Shown here piece after piece: positions 5,774 through 11,439 of a stretch of DNA of 11,439 nt. The notes under the pieces were generated by a model. The model did not search any database. It was not told where the DNA came from and was given only the letters and a program-made list of their open reading frames with translations. Source of the stretch: 13-2-20CM-68-14 sp046723355 (GTDB lineage: Bacteria > Actinomycetota > Thermoleophilia > Gaiellales > Gaiellaceae). The stretch's first letter is position 1; each line of letters starts with the position of its first letter. A program made the translations under genes and the position numbers. The DNA is taken from NCBI GenBank assembly GCA_046723355.1, contig JBKOUJ010000084.1, forward strand, positions 1-11,439. Direction: 5' to 3'.

Positions 5774-6721
5774 ATGAGGAGGTTGACCACCCTCGCCGGG
5801 TTCTGCGGCGTCCTGGTCGCGCTCGTGCTGCCCGCCGGAGGCGGAGCGACGGTTCCGGGGCCGAACGGGCTGATCGTCTTCCGCGCCGACGAGGCAAACG
5901 GCGGCCAGACCTACACAATCCGGCCGGACGGGACGGGCCAGCAGCAGCTCACCAACCTGCCCGGCTTTACGTACCTGCCTCACTGGTCCCCTGAGAGCAA
6001 CCGGATCGTGTTCGAGTATGACCCGCCGACCGCCTGCGCCAACATCGCGACGATGAATCGCAACGGCGGGGGCATCCGGATGCTGCCGCTTGCGAACGGG
6101 GACGTCTGTGAAGGCTCACCGACCTTCAGCGCCGACGGCCACCGGATCTACTACGAGGGCTTCGACGGCGTCAGCCGCGACGCGATCTTCAGCATGGCTC
6201 TGAACGGCAAGGACCGTCGCTTCGTAAGCGACTGCCAAGGAACCGGTGTCACGGATCCCGAGGTCTCGCCCGATGGAACCATGCTCTCGTTTACGTGCTA
6301 CTCCGACGATGGTTCGGCGCTGTTCGACGCAAACACCGACGGCAGCGATTTGCGGCAGCTCACGCCCTACTCGACGCTCGTCGGGAACAAGTCGGATTGG
6401 TCGCCGGACAGCCAACGGATCATGTTCATCAGCGCAAACGAGGACATCGGTCAGATCAACACCTTCACGATCCGGCGCGACGGGACTGACCTATTCGCGG
6501 TGACGAACTATCCGCCGGGCGGCACCCGCGCTCTCGGGAACTCCTACTCGCCGGACGGAAACTGGATCCTCCTGCGGATCGAGGAAGGCGACCTCTACTC
6601 GCTCGAGAAGATCCATCCGGACGGGACCGACCTGACGCAAATCACACCGTTCTCGAGCTTCAGGCCCCGGAACATGGCCTGGGGGTCGGCACTAGCACAC
6701 ACGCCGACAAGCGGCGACTGA
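5774..6721 (+). CDS. Secreted TolB/PD40-like beta-propeller protein
   Basis: A 315-aa protein. The N-terminus MRRLTTLAGFCGVLVALVLP is a signal peptide with likely cleavage after AGGGA, so the protein is exported; the Cys in it is not in a proper lipobox. The rest consists of repeated PD40 (WD40-like) blades. Each has a variant of 'PdG..iaF' or 'SPDG' plus 'NPDGTdlrqLT': IRPDGTGQQQLT, HWSPESNRIVFEY, TFSADGHRIYY, EVSPDGTMLSF, NTDGSDLRQLT, DWSPDSQRIMF, IRRDGTDLFAVT, SYSPDGNWILL and IHPDGTDLTQIT. Such propellers are binding scaffolds found in the periplasmic TolB family and many secreted actinobacterial proteins. The ligand or partner is unknown. It appears monocistronic, with its own ribosome binding site and a strong hairpin after the stop. 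Confidence 0.88.
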   Translation: MRRLTTLAGFCGVLVALVLPAGGGATVPGPNGLIVFRADEANGGQTYTIRPDGTGQQQLTNLPGFTYLPHWSPESNRIVFEYDPPTACANIATMNRNGGGIRMLPLANGDVCEGSPTFSADGHRIYYEGFDGVSRDAIFSMALNGKDRRFVSDCQGTGVTDPEVSPDGTMLSFTCYSDDGSALFDANTDGSDLRQLTPYSTLVGNKSDWSPDSQRIMFISANEDIGQINTFTIRRDGTDLFAVTNYPPGGTRALGNSYSPDGNWILLRIEEGDLYSLEKIHPDGTDLTQITPFSSFRPRNMAWGSALAHTPTSGD

Positions 6722-6731
6722 GCCGATGACG

Positions 6732-6762
6732 CGAGAGCCCCGTCCGCCGGGCGGGGCTCTCG
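6732..6762 (+). terminator. Hairpin terminator of the beta-propeller gene
   Basis: A perfect 11-bp stem (CGAGAGCCCCG / CGGGGCTCTCG) with a 9-nt loop, starting 11 nt after the TGA. No T-tract follows, as is common for terminators in GC-rich actinobacteria. Confidence 0.75.
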
Positions 6763-6933
6763 GCAACTCGAGCCGAGGGGAGCTGCCGTCGCCTGCGCCA
6801 GCGTTCGCGAATGTCACCCGAGCGTATGCAGGGCGCGCTGAGTACGGATGCTTGTAATCCGTTAGGGCGGACTGGACCAGGACCTGGAGCCGTTCGCGCG
6901 CTTGAACGAGTACCGCCCTTCGCCTTGCCGATC

Positions 6934-7626
6934 TCAGGTGTCGCGTTTGCGGCGCCGGAGCATCCAGCCGCCGGAAGGCATCTCCCTCAGGTCGAAGCCC
7001 TCGAGCGCGCGCATGACCTTGCTCTCGACGAAGGCGTTGATCTTTCGCTCGAGCTCGTCCTCGTGCTTTACGGGCTGCGTTCGCGGCGCGGGAAACTTCG
7101 AGGCCAGACCGGGCGCGTTCAACTGGTACAGCCGTTCGGGCCGATCGATGTCCTTGAGCGCGTGTTCGCCCAGATCGACGAGCACCGCGCCGTCCGGCAG
7201 TTCATGCGGGAGCAAGACGCGTGTCGTTTCCGAGACGAGAATCTGGCCGCCGTGCGCGGCATTCGCGATGCGGGCGCCACGGACGACGTCGAGGCCGAGG
7301 TATCCCTCGTCACCCATGGACGGCTCGCCGGTATGCAGGCCCATCCGCACCTTGACTTCCGCCTCGCCCGGCCAGCTCTCGGCAGCCAGTCGCCGCTGCG
7401 CGGCCAGCGAGCCGGCGACCGCGTCACGTGCTCTCGGGAAGCCGAAGAAGAACGAGTCGCCCTGAGCATCGATCTCGCTACCGCCGGACTTCGCCGCTGC
7501 GTCCCTCATGACTCGTCGGTGCTGGGACACGAGCCGGCCGTAGTCGTCGCCGAGTTGTTGCAGGAGCCTTGTTGAGCCTTCGATGTCGGTGAAGAGAAAG
7601 GTGACTGTGCCGCTCGGGAGCCCCAT
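6934..7626 (-). CDS. Class III adenylate/guanylate cyclase-homology protein with non-canonical active site
   Basis: A 230-aa protein starting MGLPSGTVTFLFTDIEGSTR. The class III cyclase homology domain fills residues 6-170. Metal-binding aspartates are D14 (FTDIEGST) and D57 (AQGDSFFFGF). RMGLHTGEP (94-102) and YLGLDVVRGARIANAAHGGQ (109-128) follow. The purine-specifying Lys position holds D53, and the transition-state Asn position appears to be V115, while R119 is kept. Similar changes occur in the actinobacterial FTDIEGST subfamily. It may therefore make cAMP weakly or act as a nucleotide-binding regulator (inference). The C-terminal ~45 residues are helical and charged. There are no membrane segments, so it is cytosolic. 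An in-frame GTG at 7674 would add 16 residues without family similarity, so the ATG at 7626 is preferred. About 170 bp with no gene lie between its stop and the hairpin at 6762. Confidence 0.87.
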   Translation of the reverse strand: MGLPSGTVTFLFTDIEGSTRLLQQLGDDYGRLVSQHRRVMRDAAAKSGGSEIDAQGDSFFFGFPRARDAVAGSLAAQRRLAAESWPGEAEVKVRMGLHTGEPSMGDEGYLGLDVVRGARIANAAHGGQILVSETTRVLLPHELPDGAVLVDLGEHALKDIDRPERLYQLNAPGLASKFPAPRTQPVKHEDELERKINAFVESKVMRALEGFDLREMPSGGWMLRRRKRDT

Positions 7627-7688
7627 CGGTCCGCATCGTGGCACGCGCCGAGTTCGTCCGCCAAACTCGACCAAACGCTATTTCGGAG

Positions 7689-7715
7689 CTGGCGCAGGTG
7701 TAGGCAGCCTGCCAG
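7689..7715 (-). terminator. Possible hairpin after the radical SAM gene
   Basis: CTGG-CG-CAGG (7689-7698) pairs with CCTGCCAG (7708-7715): 8 bp with a 2-nt bulge and a 9-nt loop, about 75 nt past the radical SAM stop. There is no T-tract. It could be a terminator or just an intergenic fold in front of the cyclase gene. Confidence 0.35.
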
Positions 7716-7788
7716 TAGTCAGGTACTACCGCTACTCCGTAGCAGCGGCACGAACGACGTCTACTTCGCCCGGCTCCACTAGGCGCCA

Positions 7789-8691
7789 CTACACGGCGAG
7801 CGCCAACTGCTCCGCAATCACCGGCGGCTCGGGTTCGAGCCGGATGACGCGGCGGTCGCGGATGCCGTACTCGTTCGCCAGCGCGGCGACCTGCTCGCGC
7901 ACCGGCCTCGTATGTTCCTGGCCCATGTAGGCCCGGCGTGCGTAGAGGCGCTCGTACCGATCCACCTCCTCGGGGAAGTCGCGGGCGAGCGCTTCGAGGA
8001 AGTGCTCGCGCGTTCCCGGCCGAAGGAAGAGGAGGTTCGCCCACACGCCGCACGCGCCCGCCTCGCGGGCGGCTCGGACAACCTCGGCCAGCTTGGATGG
8101 TCTATCGGTGATCCCGGGCAGGATCGGCGCCATACCGACCGAGGCCTTCACGCCGGCGTCGACCAGCGTCTTGAGCGCCCGTAGCCGCTGGCGCGGGTGG
8201 GCCGTAGAGGGCTCGGTCTTGCGCCAGACGTCGTCGTCGAGCGTCGGCAGCGAGAACGTCACCGAGACGCTCGCGCGGCGCGATGCGTCCACCAGCACGT
8301 CGACATCCCGCACGATCATCGGGCCGCGGGTGATGATGCTGAACGGGTTATGGGCGTCGGCGAGCGCCTCGAGACACCCTCGCGTGAGCCGGTAGCGGCC
8401 CTCGGCCGGCTGGTAGGGGTCGGTGGCGGCCCCAATCGCAACGGTCTCGTGATCCCACGACTCCCGCGCAAGCTCGCGGCGGAGCACCTCGACGACGTTG
8501 ACCTTGACGCGGATCGATTGTCCGTAGCGGTCGTCGAAGGGCCGGTCGGCCCGCCGCTCGAACGCCCGGACGTAGCAGAACGTGCAGCGGTGGACGCAGC
8601 CCATGTAGGGGTTCAGCGACCAGTCGAACATCATCCCCCTGACGCGGTTTAGGGCGCTCTTGCAGGGCTCCTCGCGGTAGTCGGCTCGCAC
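7789..8691 (-). CDS. Rv2578c/SplB-like radical SAM protein
   Basis: A 300-aa protein. The radical SAM [4Fe-4S] motif is CVHRCTFC (C32, C36, C39), set in LNPYMGCVHRCTFCYVRAF. It continues with GAATDPYQPAEG (88-98), TRGCLEAL, ITRGP (120-124) and the C-terminal LLFLRPGTREHF and YERLYARRAYMG. This architecture matches COG1533 (SplB-related, 'Rv2578c family'). These proteins are related to spore photoproduct lyase, but the actual reaction in non-sporulating actinobacteria is not established. The frame continues upstream without homology. GTG 8691 was chosen because family similarity begins with RADYREEPCKSALNRV and because a TATAAT box places the transcript start at about this codon. The overlapping ATG at 8693 is out of frame and soon stops. 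A LexA box lies just upstream. A decayed paralog is at 5305-5645. Confidence 0.9.
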   Translation of the reverse strand: MRADYREEPCKSALNRVRGMMFDWSLNPYMGCVHRCTFCYVRAFERRADRPFDDRYGQSIRVKVNVVEVLRRELARESWDHETVAIGAATDPYQPAEGRYRLTRGCLEALADAHNPFSIITRGPMIVRDVDVLVDASRRASVSVTFSLPTLDDDVWRKTEPSTAHPRQRLRALKTLVDAGVKASVGMAPILPGITDRPSKLAEVVRAAREAGACGVWANLLFLRPGTREHFLEALARDFPEEVDRYERLYARRAYMGQEHTRPVREQVAALANEYGIRDRRVIRLEPEPPVIAEQLALAV

Positions 8692-8697
8692 ATGACG

Positions 8698-8703
8698 ATT
8701 ATA
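8698..8703 (-). promoter_or_regulatory. -10 box of the radical SAM gene (leaderless promoter)
   Basis: A perfect TATAAT on the minus strand (rc of 8698-8703). A start 6-7 nt further falls at about 8691, which is the GTG start codon, so the mRNA is predicted to be leaderless. No convincing -35 is seen at 8721-8727. Confidence 0.65.
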
Positions 8704-8717
8704 CGAACGTGCGTTCG
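8704..8717. promoter_or_regulatory. LexA (SOS/Cheo) box between divergent genes
   Basis: CGAACGTGCGTTCG matches the Gram-positive LexA consensus CGAAC-RNRY-GTTYG at every position. With the flanking A and T the inverted repeat has 7-bp arms. It directly abuts the TATAAT box of the radical SAM gene, within the expected polymerase footprint, so LexA binding would block that promoter. It is 120 nt before the CNNM start, so control of that gene is less likely. Confidence 0.7.
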
Positions 8718-8775
8718 TCTGTGCGACACCGGCTTTGCCGATCGAGCGTGAGCTGGTGTCGGCGGAAGCCGCCGC

Positions 8776-8781
8776 TACACT
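8776..8781 (+). promoter_or_regulatory. Possible -10 element of the CNNM gene
   Basis: TACACT sits about 55 nt before the GTG at 8837, within GCTACACT. A -35 match at 17-18 nt is poor. Confidence 0.3.
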
Positions 8782-8836
8782 CAGACGAGACCTTGGACGA
8801 CGATCCTCTAAGTCCCACGCCGGCAAAGGCCGGGAC

Positions 8837-10162
8837 GTGACCCTTTCCCTCGAACTCCTCGGCGTCGCGGCGCTGATCCTGCTGAACGCGTTCTTCGTCG
8901 CGGCCGAGTACGCGCTCGTCACCGCTCGGCGGACGAAGATCCAGGAGCTCGCCGACGAGGGCAGCCGGCGAGCGAGGGCCGTCCAGCGCATCGTTTCCGA
9001 TCCGCCGCACTTCATCGCGGCGATGCAGCTTGGCGTCACCCTGGCAAGCCTGGGTATCGGTGCGCTCGGCGAGCAGGCTCTCGCGCACGCTCTCGACCCG
9101 TACCTGGCGACTGTCCTTGCCGTCGCGATCGGGTTCCTGATCATCACGTACCTCCATGTCGTGATCGGCGAGCTCGTTCCGAAGGGTGCGGCTTTGCGGT
9201 ACTCCGAGCGCATCGCCCTCGGTGTCTCGACGCCGGTTCGCGCGTTTTTCTTCGCCTTCCACCCGCTGATCTGGTTCCTCGAATGGTCGAGCGAGGTGAC
9301 GATGCGAGCCCTCGGCTTCGAGCCGCCCCGAGGAGACGAAGGCGAAGCGTTGTCGGAGGCCGAGCTGCGGATGCTCCTCGGCCGAGCGACCGAGCACGGC
9401 GAGATCGAGCGCGAGGAGCAGGAGATGCTCTACAAGGTCTTCGACTTCGCGGACAAGGAGGTCGCCGACGTGATGGTTCCCCGCCCCGAAGTCGTTGCGC
9501 TGTCGATCGACATGCCGCCGGAGCAGGCGCTGCAGGCGGTGATCGAGTCCCCGTACACGCGCTACCCGGTCTACCGCGAGACGCTCGACGACATCGTCGG
9601 CGTCCTGCACGTGCGCGACCTCTTCTCGGCACTGAACGAGCAGGGGTTCGCGAACGTGCGGATCGAGGAGCTGCTTCGCGACGCGTACATCGTCCCCGAG
9701 ACAAAGGACCTGGCCGCGCTGCTCGCCGACTTCCGGCGTGAGAGCTTCCACATGGCGGTCGTCGTCGACGAGTACGGGACCATGGCGGGGATTGTGACCC
9801 TCGAGGACCTGCTCGAGGAGATCGTGGGCGAGATCGAGGACGAATTCGACCTTCCCGACGAGTCGATCGAGCAGGTCGACGAGCGAACCATCCGCATCGG
9901 CGGCACCTTCCCGATCGACGACTTCAACGAGAAGTTCCACGTCGAGCTGCCGATCGAGGACTACCACTCGGTCGCCGGATTCGTGTTCGGCCTGCTCGGG
10001 CGCGCGGCCGGTGAGGGCGACGAGGTCGACTACAACGGCTTGCACTTTCGCGTGCTCGAGGTCGAGGGCTCGCGGATCGAGCGGCTCGAGGTGCAGTTCG
10101 TCCCGCTGCCGCCACCGCGGGAGAGGGACGAGTCGCAGGAGGCGGCCGCGGCCGAGGGTTAA
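8837..10162 (+). CDS. CNNM/CBS/CorC_HlyC membrane transporter (hemolysin C-like family)
   Basis: A 441-aa protein. The N-terminal CNNM (DUF21) membrane domain (about 1-165) has hydrophobic segments near 5-28, 60-82, 90-113 and 130-150 and the signature GELVPKG (111-117). A CBS pair (about 205-330) follows, with MVPRPEVVAL, YPVYRETLDDIVGVLHVRDL and DEYGTMAGIVTLEDLLEEIV. The C-terminal CorC_HlyC domain (about 345-425) has IRIGGTFPIDDFNEKF and YHSVAGFVFGLLG. The family is linked to Mg2+/Co2+ export and divalent cation balance; 'hemolysin' is a legacy name. GTG 8837 is preferred over the in-frame ATG at 8735: AAAGG lies 7 nt upstream, the product begins directly with TLSLELLGVAALILL, and the extra 34 residues look like non-membrane noise. 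It is divergent from the radical SAM gene and is followed by the cupredoxin gene. Confidence 0.92.
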   Translation: MTLSLELLGVAALILLNAFFVAAEYALVTARRTKIQELADEGSRRARAVQRIVSDPPHFIAAMQLGVTLASLGIGALGEQALAHALDPYLATVLAVAIGFLIITYLHVVIGELVPKGAALRYSERIALGVSTPVRAFFFAFHPLIWFLEWSSEVTMRALGFEPPRGDEGEALSEAELRMLLGRATEHGEIEREEQEMLYKVFDFADKEVADVMVPRPEVVALSIDMPPEQALQAVIESPYTRYPVYRETLDDIVGVLHVRDLFSALNEQGFANVRIEELLRDAYIVPETKDLAALLADFRRESFHMAVVVDEYGTMAGIVTLEDLLEEIVGEIEDEFDLPDESIEQVDERTIRIGGTFPIDDFNEKFHVELPIEDYHSVAGFVFGLLGRAAGEGDEVDYNGLHFRVLEVEGSRIERLEVQFVPLPPPRERDESQEAAAAEG

Positions 10163-10178
10163 ATCGGGGTTAAGCGGG

Positions 10179-10207
10179 TTTCGGTCGCCTGCCCAGGCGC
10201 GTATGCT
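10179..10207 (+). promoter_or_regulatory. Putative cupredoxin promoter with palindrome in the spacer
   Basis: TTTCGG (10179-10184) and TATGCT (10202-10207) are 17 nt apart, about 32 nt before the ATG. The spacer holds a perfect 6-bp inverted repeat, CGCCTG-CC-CAGGCG (10186-10199), which could be an operator or a short hairpin ending the CNNM transcript. Confidence 0.4.
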
Positions 10208-10239
10208 CGAAGCGCAATCACTCTCTTGCAAGGAGCGAA

Positions 10240-10602
10240 ATGTTGAGACTCAAGATTTCCGCCGGGCTGGCCCTGGTAGCCGTGATCGGGGCCCTCGGCG
10301 TGGCCTCGATCGCGCTCGCACACCCGCAGGCCGCCGCCTCGACGACGGTCAGGGTGTCGGCGTCGGAGTTCAAGTTCAAGCTCTCCACGAAGACGGCGAA
10401 GCACGGCCTGACCATCTTCAAGGTCACGAACAAGGGGAAGATCGCCCACGACTTCAAGATCGCGGGCAAGAAGACATCGAAGCTGAGCCCGGGCAAGTCG
10501 GCGACGCTCAAGGTCACGTTGAGCAAGGGCCTTCACAAGTACATCTGCACGATCGACAGCCATGCCAGCTTCGGCATGAAGGGGACGTTCAAGTCGACCT
10601 AA
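10240..10602 (+). CDS. Exported cupredoxin-like (plastocyanin/azurin fold) copper protein
   Basis: A 120-aa protein with an AAGGAG ribosome binding site 5 nt before the ATG. Residues 1-27 (MLRLKISAGLALVAVIGALG, then VASIALA) form a signal peptide. The mature part is Lys-rich and beta-strand-like. It has a complete type 1 copper ligand set: H70 (AHDF), C103, H108 and M113 in CTIDSHASFGMKG, i.e. Cys-x4-His-x4-Met. This fits a small soluble electron carrier or copper binder outside the membrane. Redox partners are unknown. It lies 77 nt after the CNNM gene with its own putative promoter, and its stop overlaps the stop of the convergent JAMM peptidase gene by 3 nt. Confidence 0.88.
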   Translation: MLRLKISAGLALVAVIGALGVASIALAHPQAAASTTVRVSASEFKFKLSTKTAKHGLTIFKVTNKGKIAHDFKIAGKKTSKLSPGKSATLKVTLSKGLHKYICTIDSHASFGMKGTFKST

Positions 10603-10970
10603 GCCAGTTCGAGGTTTGAGATGCGGCCGCCTTCGATCGTGAAGGCGGCCAGCTCTCCCGTTCCGAGCGAGAGGATCAGGTAGGGACGGCGTTCCCAGAG
10701 GCCGATGTTCTCGACGTCCGTGCGCGACGGTCGCGCCGGTGCCGAGACGTGTGAGTGGAAGACCGCGAGCTCGAAGCCGTCGTCCTCAAGGAACCAGTTC
10801 CCGGGATCGGTCTGCAGCTCGAAGCGATAGGGGCTCGCCGCGACGTTGACACCCGGGATGTAGCGCTCGGCGACGCCCTCGCGGAGCACTAGAAGCCCAC
10901 AGGCTTCGTTCGGCGCTTCTGCGCGCGAATGTTCCTCTAGTGCCCGGCGCACCTCGTCCGGCACTACCAC
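10599..10970 (-). CDS. mec: JAMM/MPN+ metallopeptidase, Mec-like (CysO-cysteine peptidase)
   Basis: A 123-aa protein with a full JAMM zinc motif: E22 (NEACGLLV) and H72-S-H74-x7-S82-x2-D85 (HSHVSAPARPSRTD). In Mycobacterium tuberculosis Mec releases cysteine from the sulfur-carrier protein CysO after CysM has attached it. The immediately upstream gene here is a CysM homolog, so the same sulfur-carrier route of cysteine synthesis is likely (established pathway, assignment by context). The GTG at 10970 overlaps the cysM stop by 7 nt; a second GTG at 10964 (TAGTG) is an alternative start. Translational coupling with cysM is expected. No cysO-like gene lies between the two genes. The gene ends tail to tail with the cupredoxin gene. 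Confidence 0.87.
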   Translation of the reverse strand: MVVPDEVRRALEEHSRAEAPNEACGLLVLREGVAERYIPGVNVAASPYRFELQTDPGNWFLEDDGFELAVFHSHVSAPARPSRTDVENIGLWERRPYLILSLGTGELAAFTIEGGRISNLELA

Positions 10971-11439
10971 CAGAGGTCGGCCTCCATGGCTTCCTCCGGA
11001 TCGGCCGCGTCCCAGAACGGCGCCGACAGGTACTTCCAGCCGCCGTCTGCGAGGATCGCGACCACCACGCCCTCGTCGAGCTCGGCCGCCAAGCGACGCG
11101 CCACGTGCACGACCGCGCCCGCCGACACGCCCGCGAGGAGGCCCTCTTGGTCGAGCAGCGCGCGGAGGCCGGCGACCGCCTCGGCGTTCGAGACGAGCAG
11201 CTTCCGGTCGAGCTTCGAGACGTCGAGGATTGGCGGCACGTAGCCGTCCTCGAGCGAGCGGAGCCCCATCACGGGGTCACCCGGCAGAGGCTCGGCGGCC
11301 GCGACCAAGACGTCGGGAAAGCTCTCACGAAGCCGCTCGCCCGCGCCCATCAGCGTGCCGCCGGTGCCGAGGCCCGCGACGAGCACGTCGACGCGGTCGA
11401 ACGCCTCGGCGATCTCCCCGCCGGTCCCCTCGTAGTGGG
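10964..11439 (-). CDS. cysM: Cysteine synthase CysM-type, PLP-dependent (5' end outside the window)
   Basis: The frame stays open to the window edge; about 158 C-terminal residues are visible. It reads HYEGTGGEIAEAF, then VAGLGTGGTLMGAGERL (PLP phosphate-binding glycine loop), AAEPLPGDPVMGLRSLEDGY, GLLAGVSAGAVVHVA, ILADGGWKYLS and a short C-terminus ending DLWW. This is fold type II beta-family cysteine synthase. The GWKYLS and LWW-like ending closely resemble mycobacterial CysM, which uses O-phosphoserine and the CysO thiocarboxylate rather than O-acetylserine and sulfide. The overlapping mec homolog supports that assignment. The PLP-binding lysine and the start are upstream. GTG 11384-11386 is internal, not a start. 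Confidence 0.88.
   Translation of the reverse strand, partial: HYEGTGGEIAEAFDRVDVLVAGLGTGGTLMGAGERLRESFPDVLVAAAEPLPGDPVMGLRSLEDGYVPPILDVSKLDRKLLVSNAEAVAGLRALLDQEGLLAGVSAGAVVHVARRLAAELDEGVVVAILADGGWKYLSAPFWDAADPEEAMEADLWW

Noticed and set aside
6836..6870. tRNA-like anticodon arm (ACGGAT, loop GCTTGTA, ATCCGT)
   Set aside because: The loop lacks U33 in register with a sensible anticodon, and no D-arm, T-arm or acceptor stem can be formed around it; it is probably a chance hairpin.
8735..8836. N-terminal extension of the CNNM protein from the ATG at 8735
   Set aside because: The 34 extra residues are polar and unlike the family, and the GTG at 8837 has a ribosome binding site and begins directly at the first membrane segment.
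8692..9213. Upstream extension of the radical SAM frame to 9213
   Set aside because: The extra 174 residues are antisense to the CNNM gene, and the -10 box places transcription start at about 8691.
8699..10231. 510-codon open frame antisense to the CNNM gene
   Set aside because: It mirrors the codon bias of the well-supported CNNM/CBS gene on the other strand, has no recognisable domain, and is low-complexity in Leu, Asp, Val and Arg.
1..11439. CRISPR arrays, rRNA, insertion sequences, phage genes
   Set aside because: No regularly spaced direct repeats, transposase motifs or rRNA-like segments were seen on either strand.

Overview
The window is GC-rich, densely packed bacterial chromosome with heavy use of GTG/TTG starts. 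Several signs point to Actinomycetota, possibly the Thermoleophilia (Gaiellales/Solirubrobacterales) lineage; this is inference. They are a mycobacterial-type 7Fe ferredoxin, a CysM plus Mec-like JAMM peptidase pair, an Rv2578c-like radical SAM protein, a Gram-positive-type LexA box, and an apparently leaderless GTG gene.

Left part, + strand. The window opens inside a ferredoxin gene interrupted by a LAGLIDADG-type intein (2-739). The ferredoxin C-extein follows (740-919), and its first residue is an iron-sulfur ligand cysteine. Next are a basic Rho-N-like small protein (983-1321), a two-domain VOC/glyoxalase-fold protein (1353-2054) and a compact FAD-dependent oxidoreductase (2055-3110). The last two share one reading frame and are separated only by TAG followed directly by TTG.

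Middle part. On the minus strand a NarL-type response regulator (5268-4630) overlaps its sensor histidine kinase (4664-3462). The kinase stop codon forms the outer edge of a 166-bp imperfect palindrome (3299-3464). Beyond the palindrome lies a 60-aa unknown protein (3285-3103). Upstream of the regulator is a decayed, multiply frameshifted copy of the C-terminal third of a radical SAM protein (5305-5645). The intact paralog lies 2.1 kb away (8691-7789). Between the two copies are a secreted TolB/PD40-like beta-propeller (5774-6721, +) with a strong hairpin after it, and a class III cyclase-homology protein with a non-canonical active site (7626-6934, -).

Right part. The intact radical SAM gene has a TATAAT -10 box abutting a perfect Gram-positive LexA (SOS) box, and its start codon falls at the predicted transcription start. 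It diverges from a CNNM/CBS/CorC membrane protein (8837-10162, +), which is followed by a secreted cupredoxin with a complete type 1 copper ligand set (10240-10602, +). Converging on these from the right edge are a truncated cysM (O-phosphoserine-type cysteine synthase) and a JAMM peptidase resembling Mec.

The items most worth a second look are the ferredoxin intein at a cluster-ligand cysteine, the long palindrome after the kinase gene, the SOS-box/leaderless promoter of the SplB-like gene with its nearby pseudogene, and the in-frame TAG-TTG junction.
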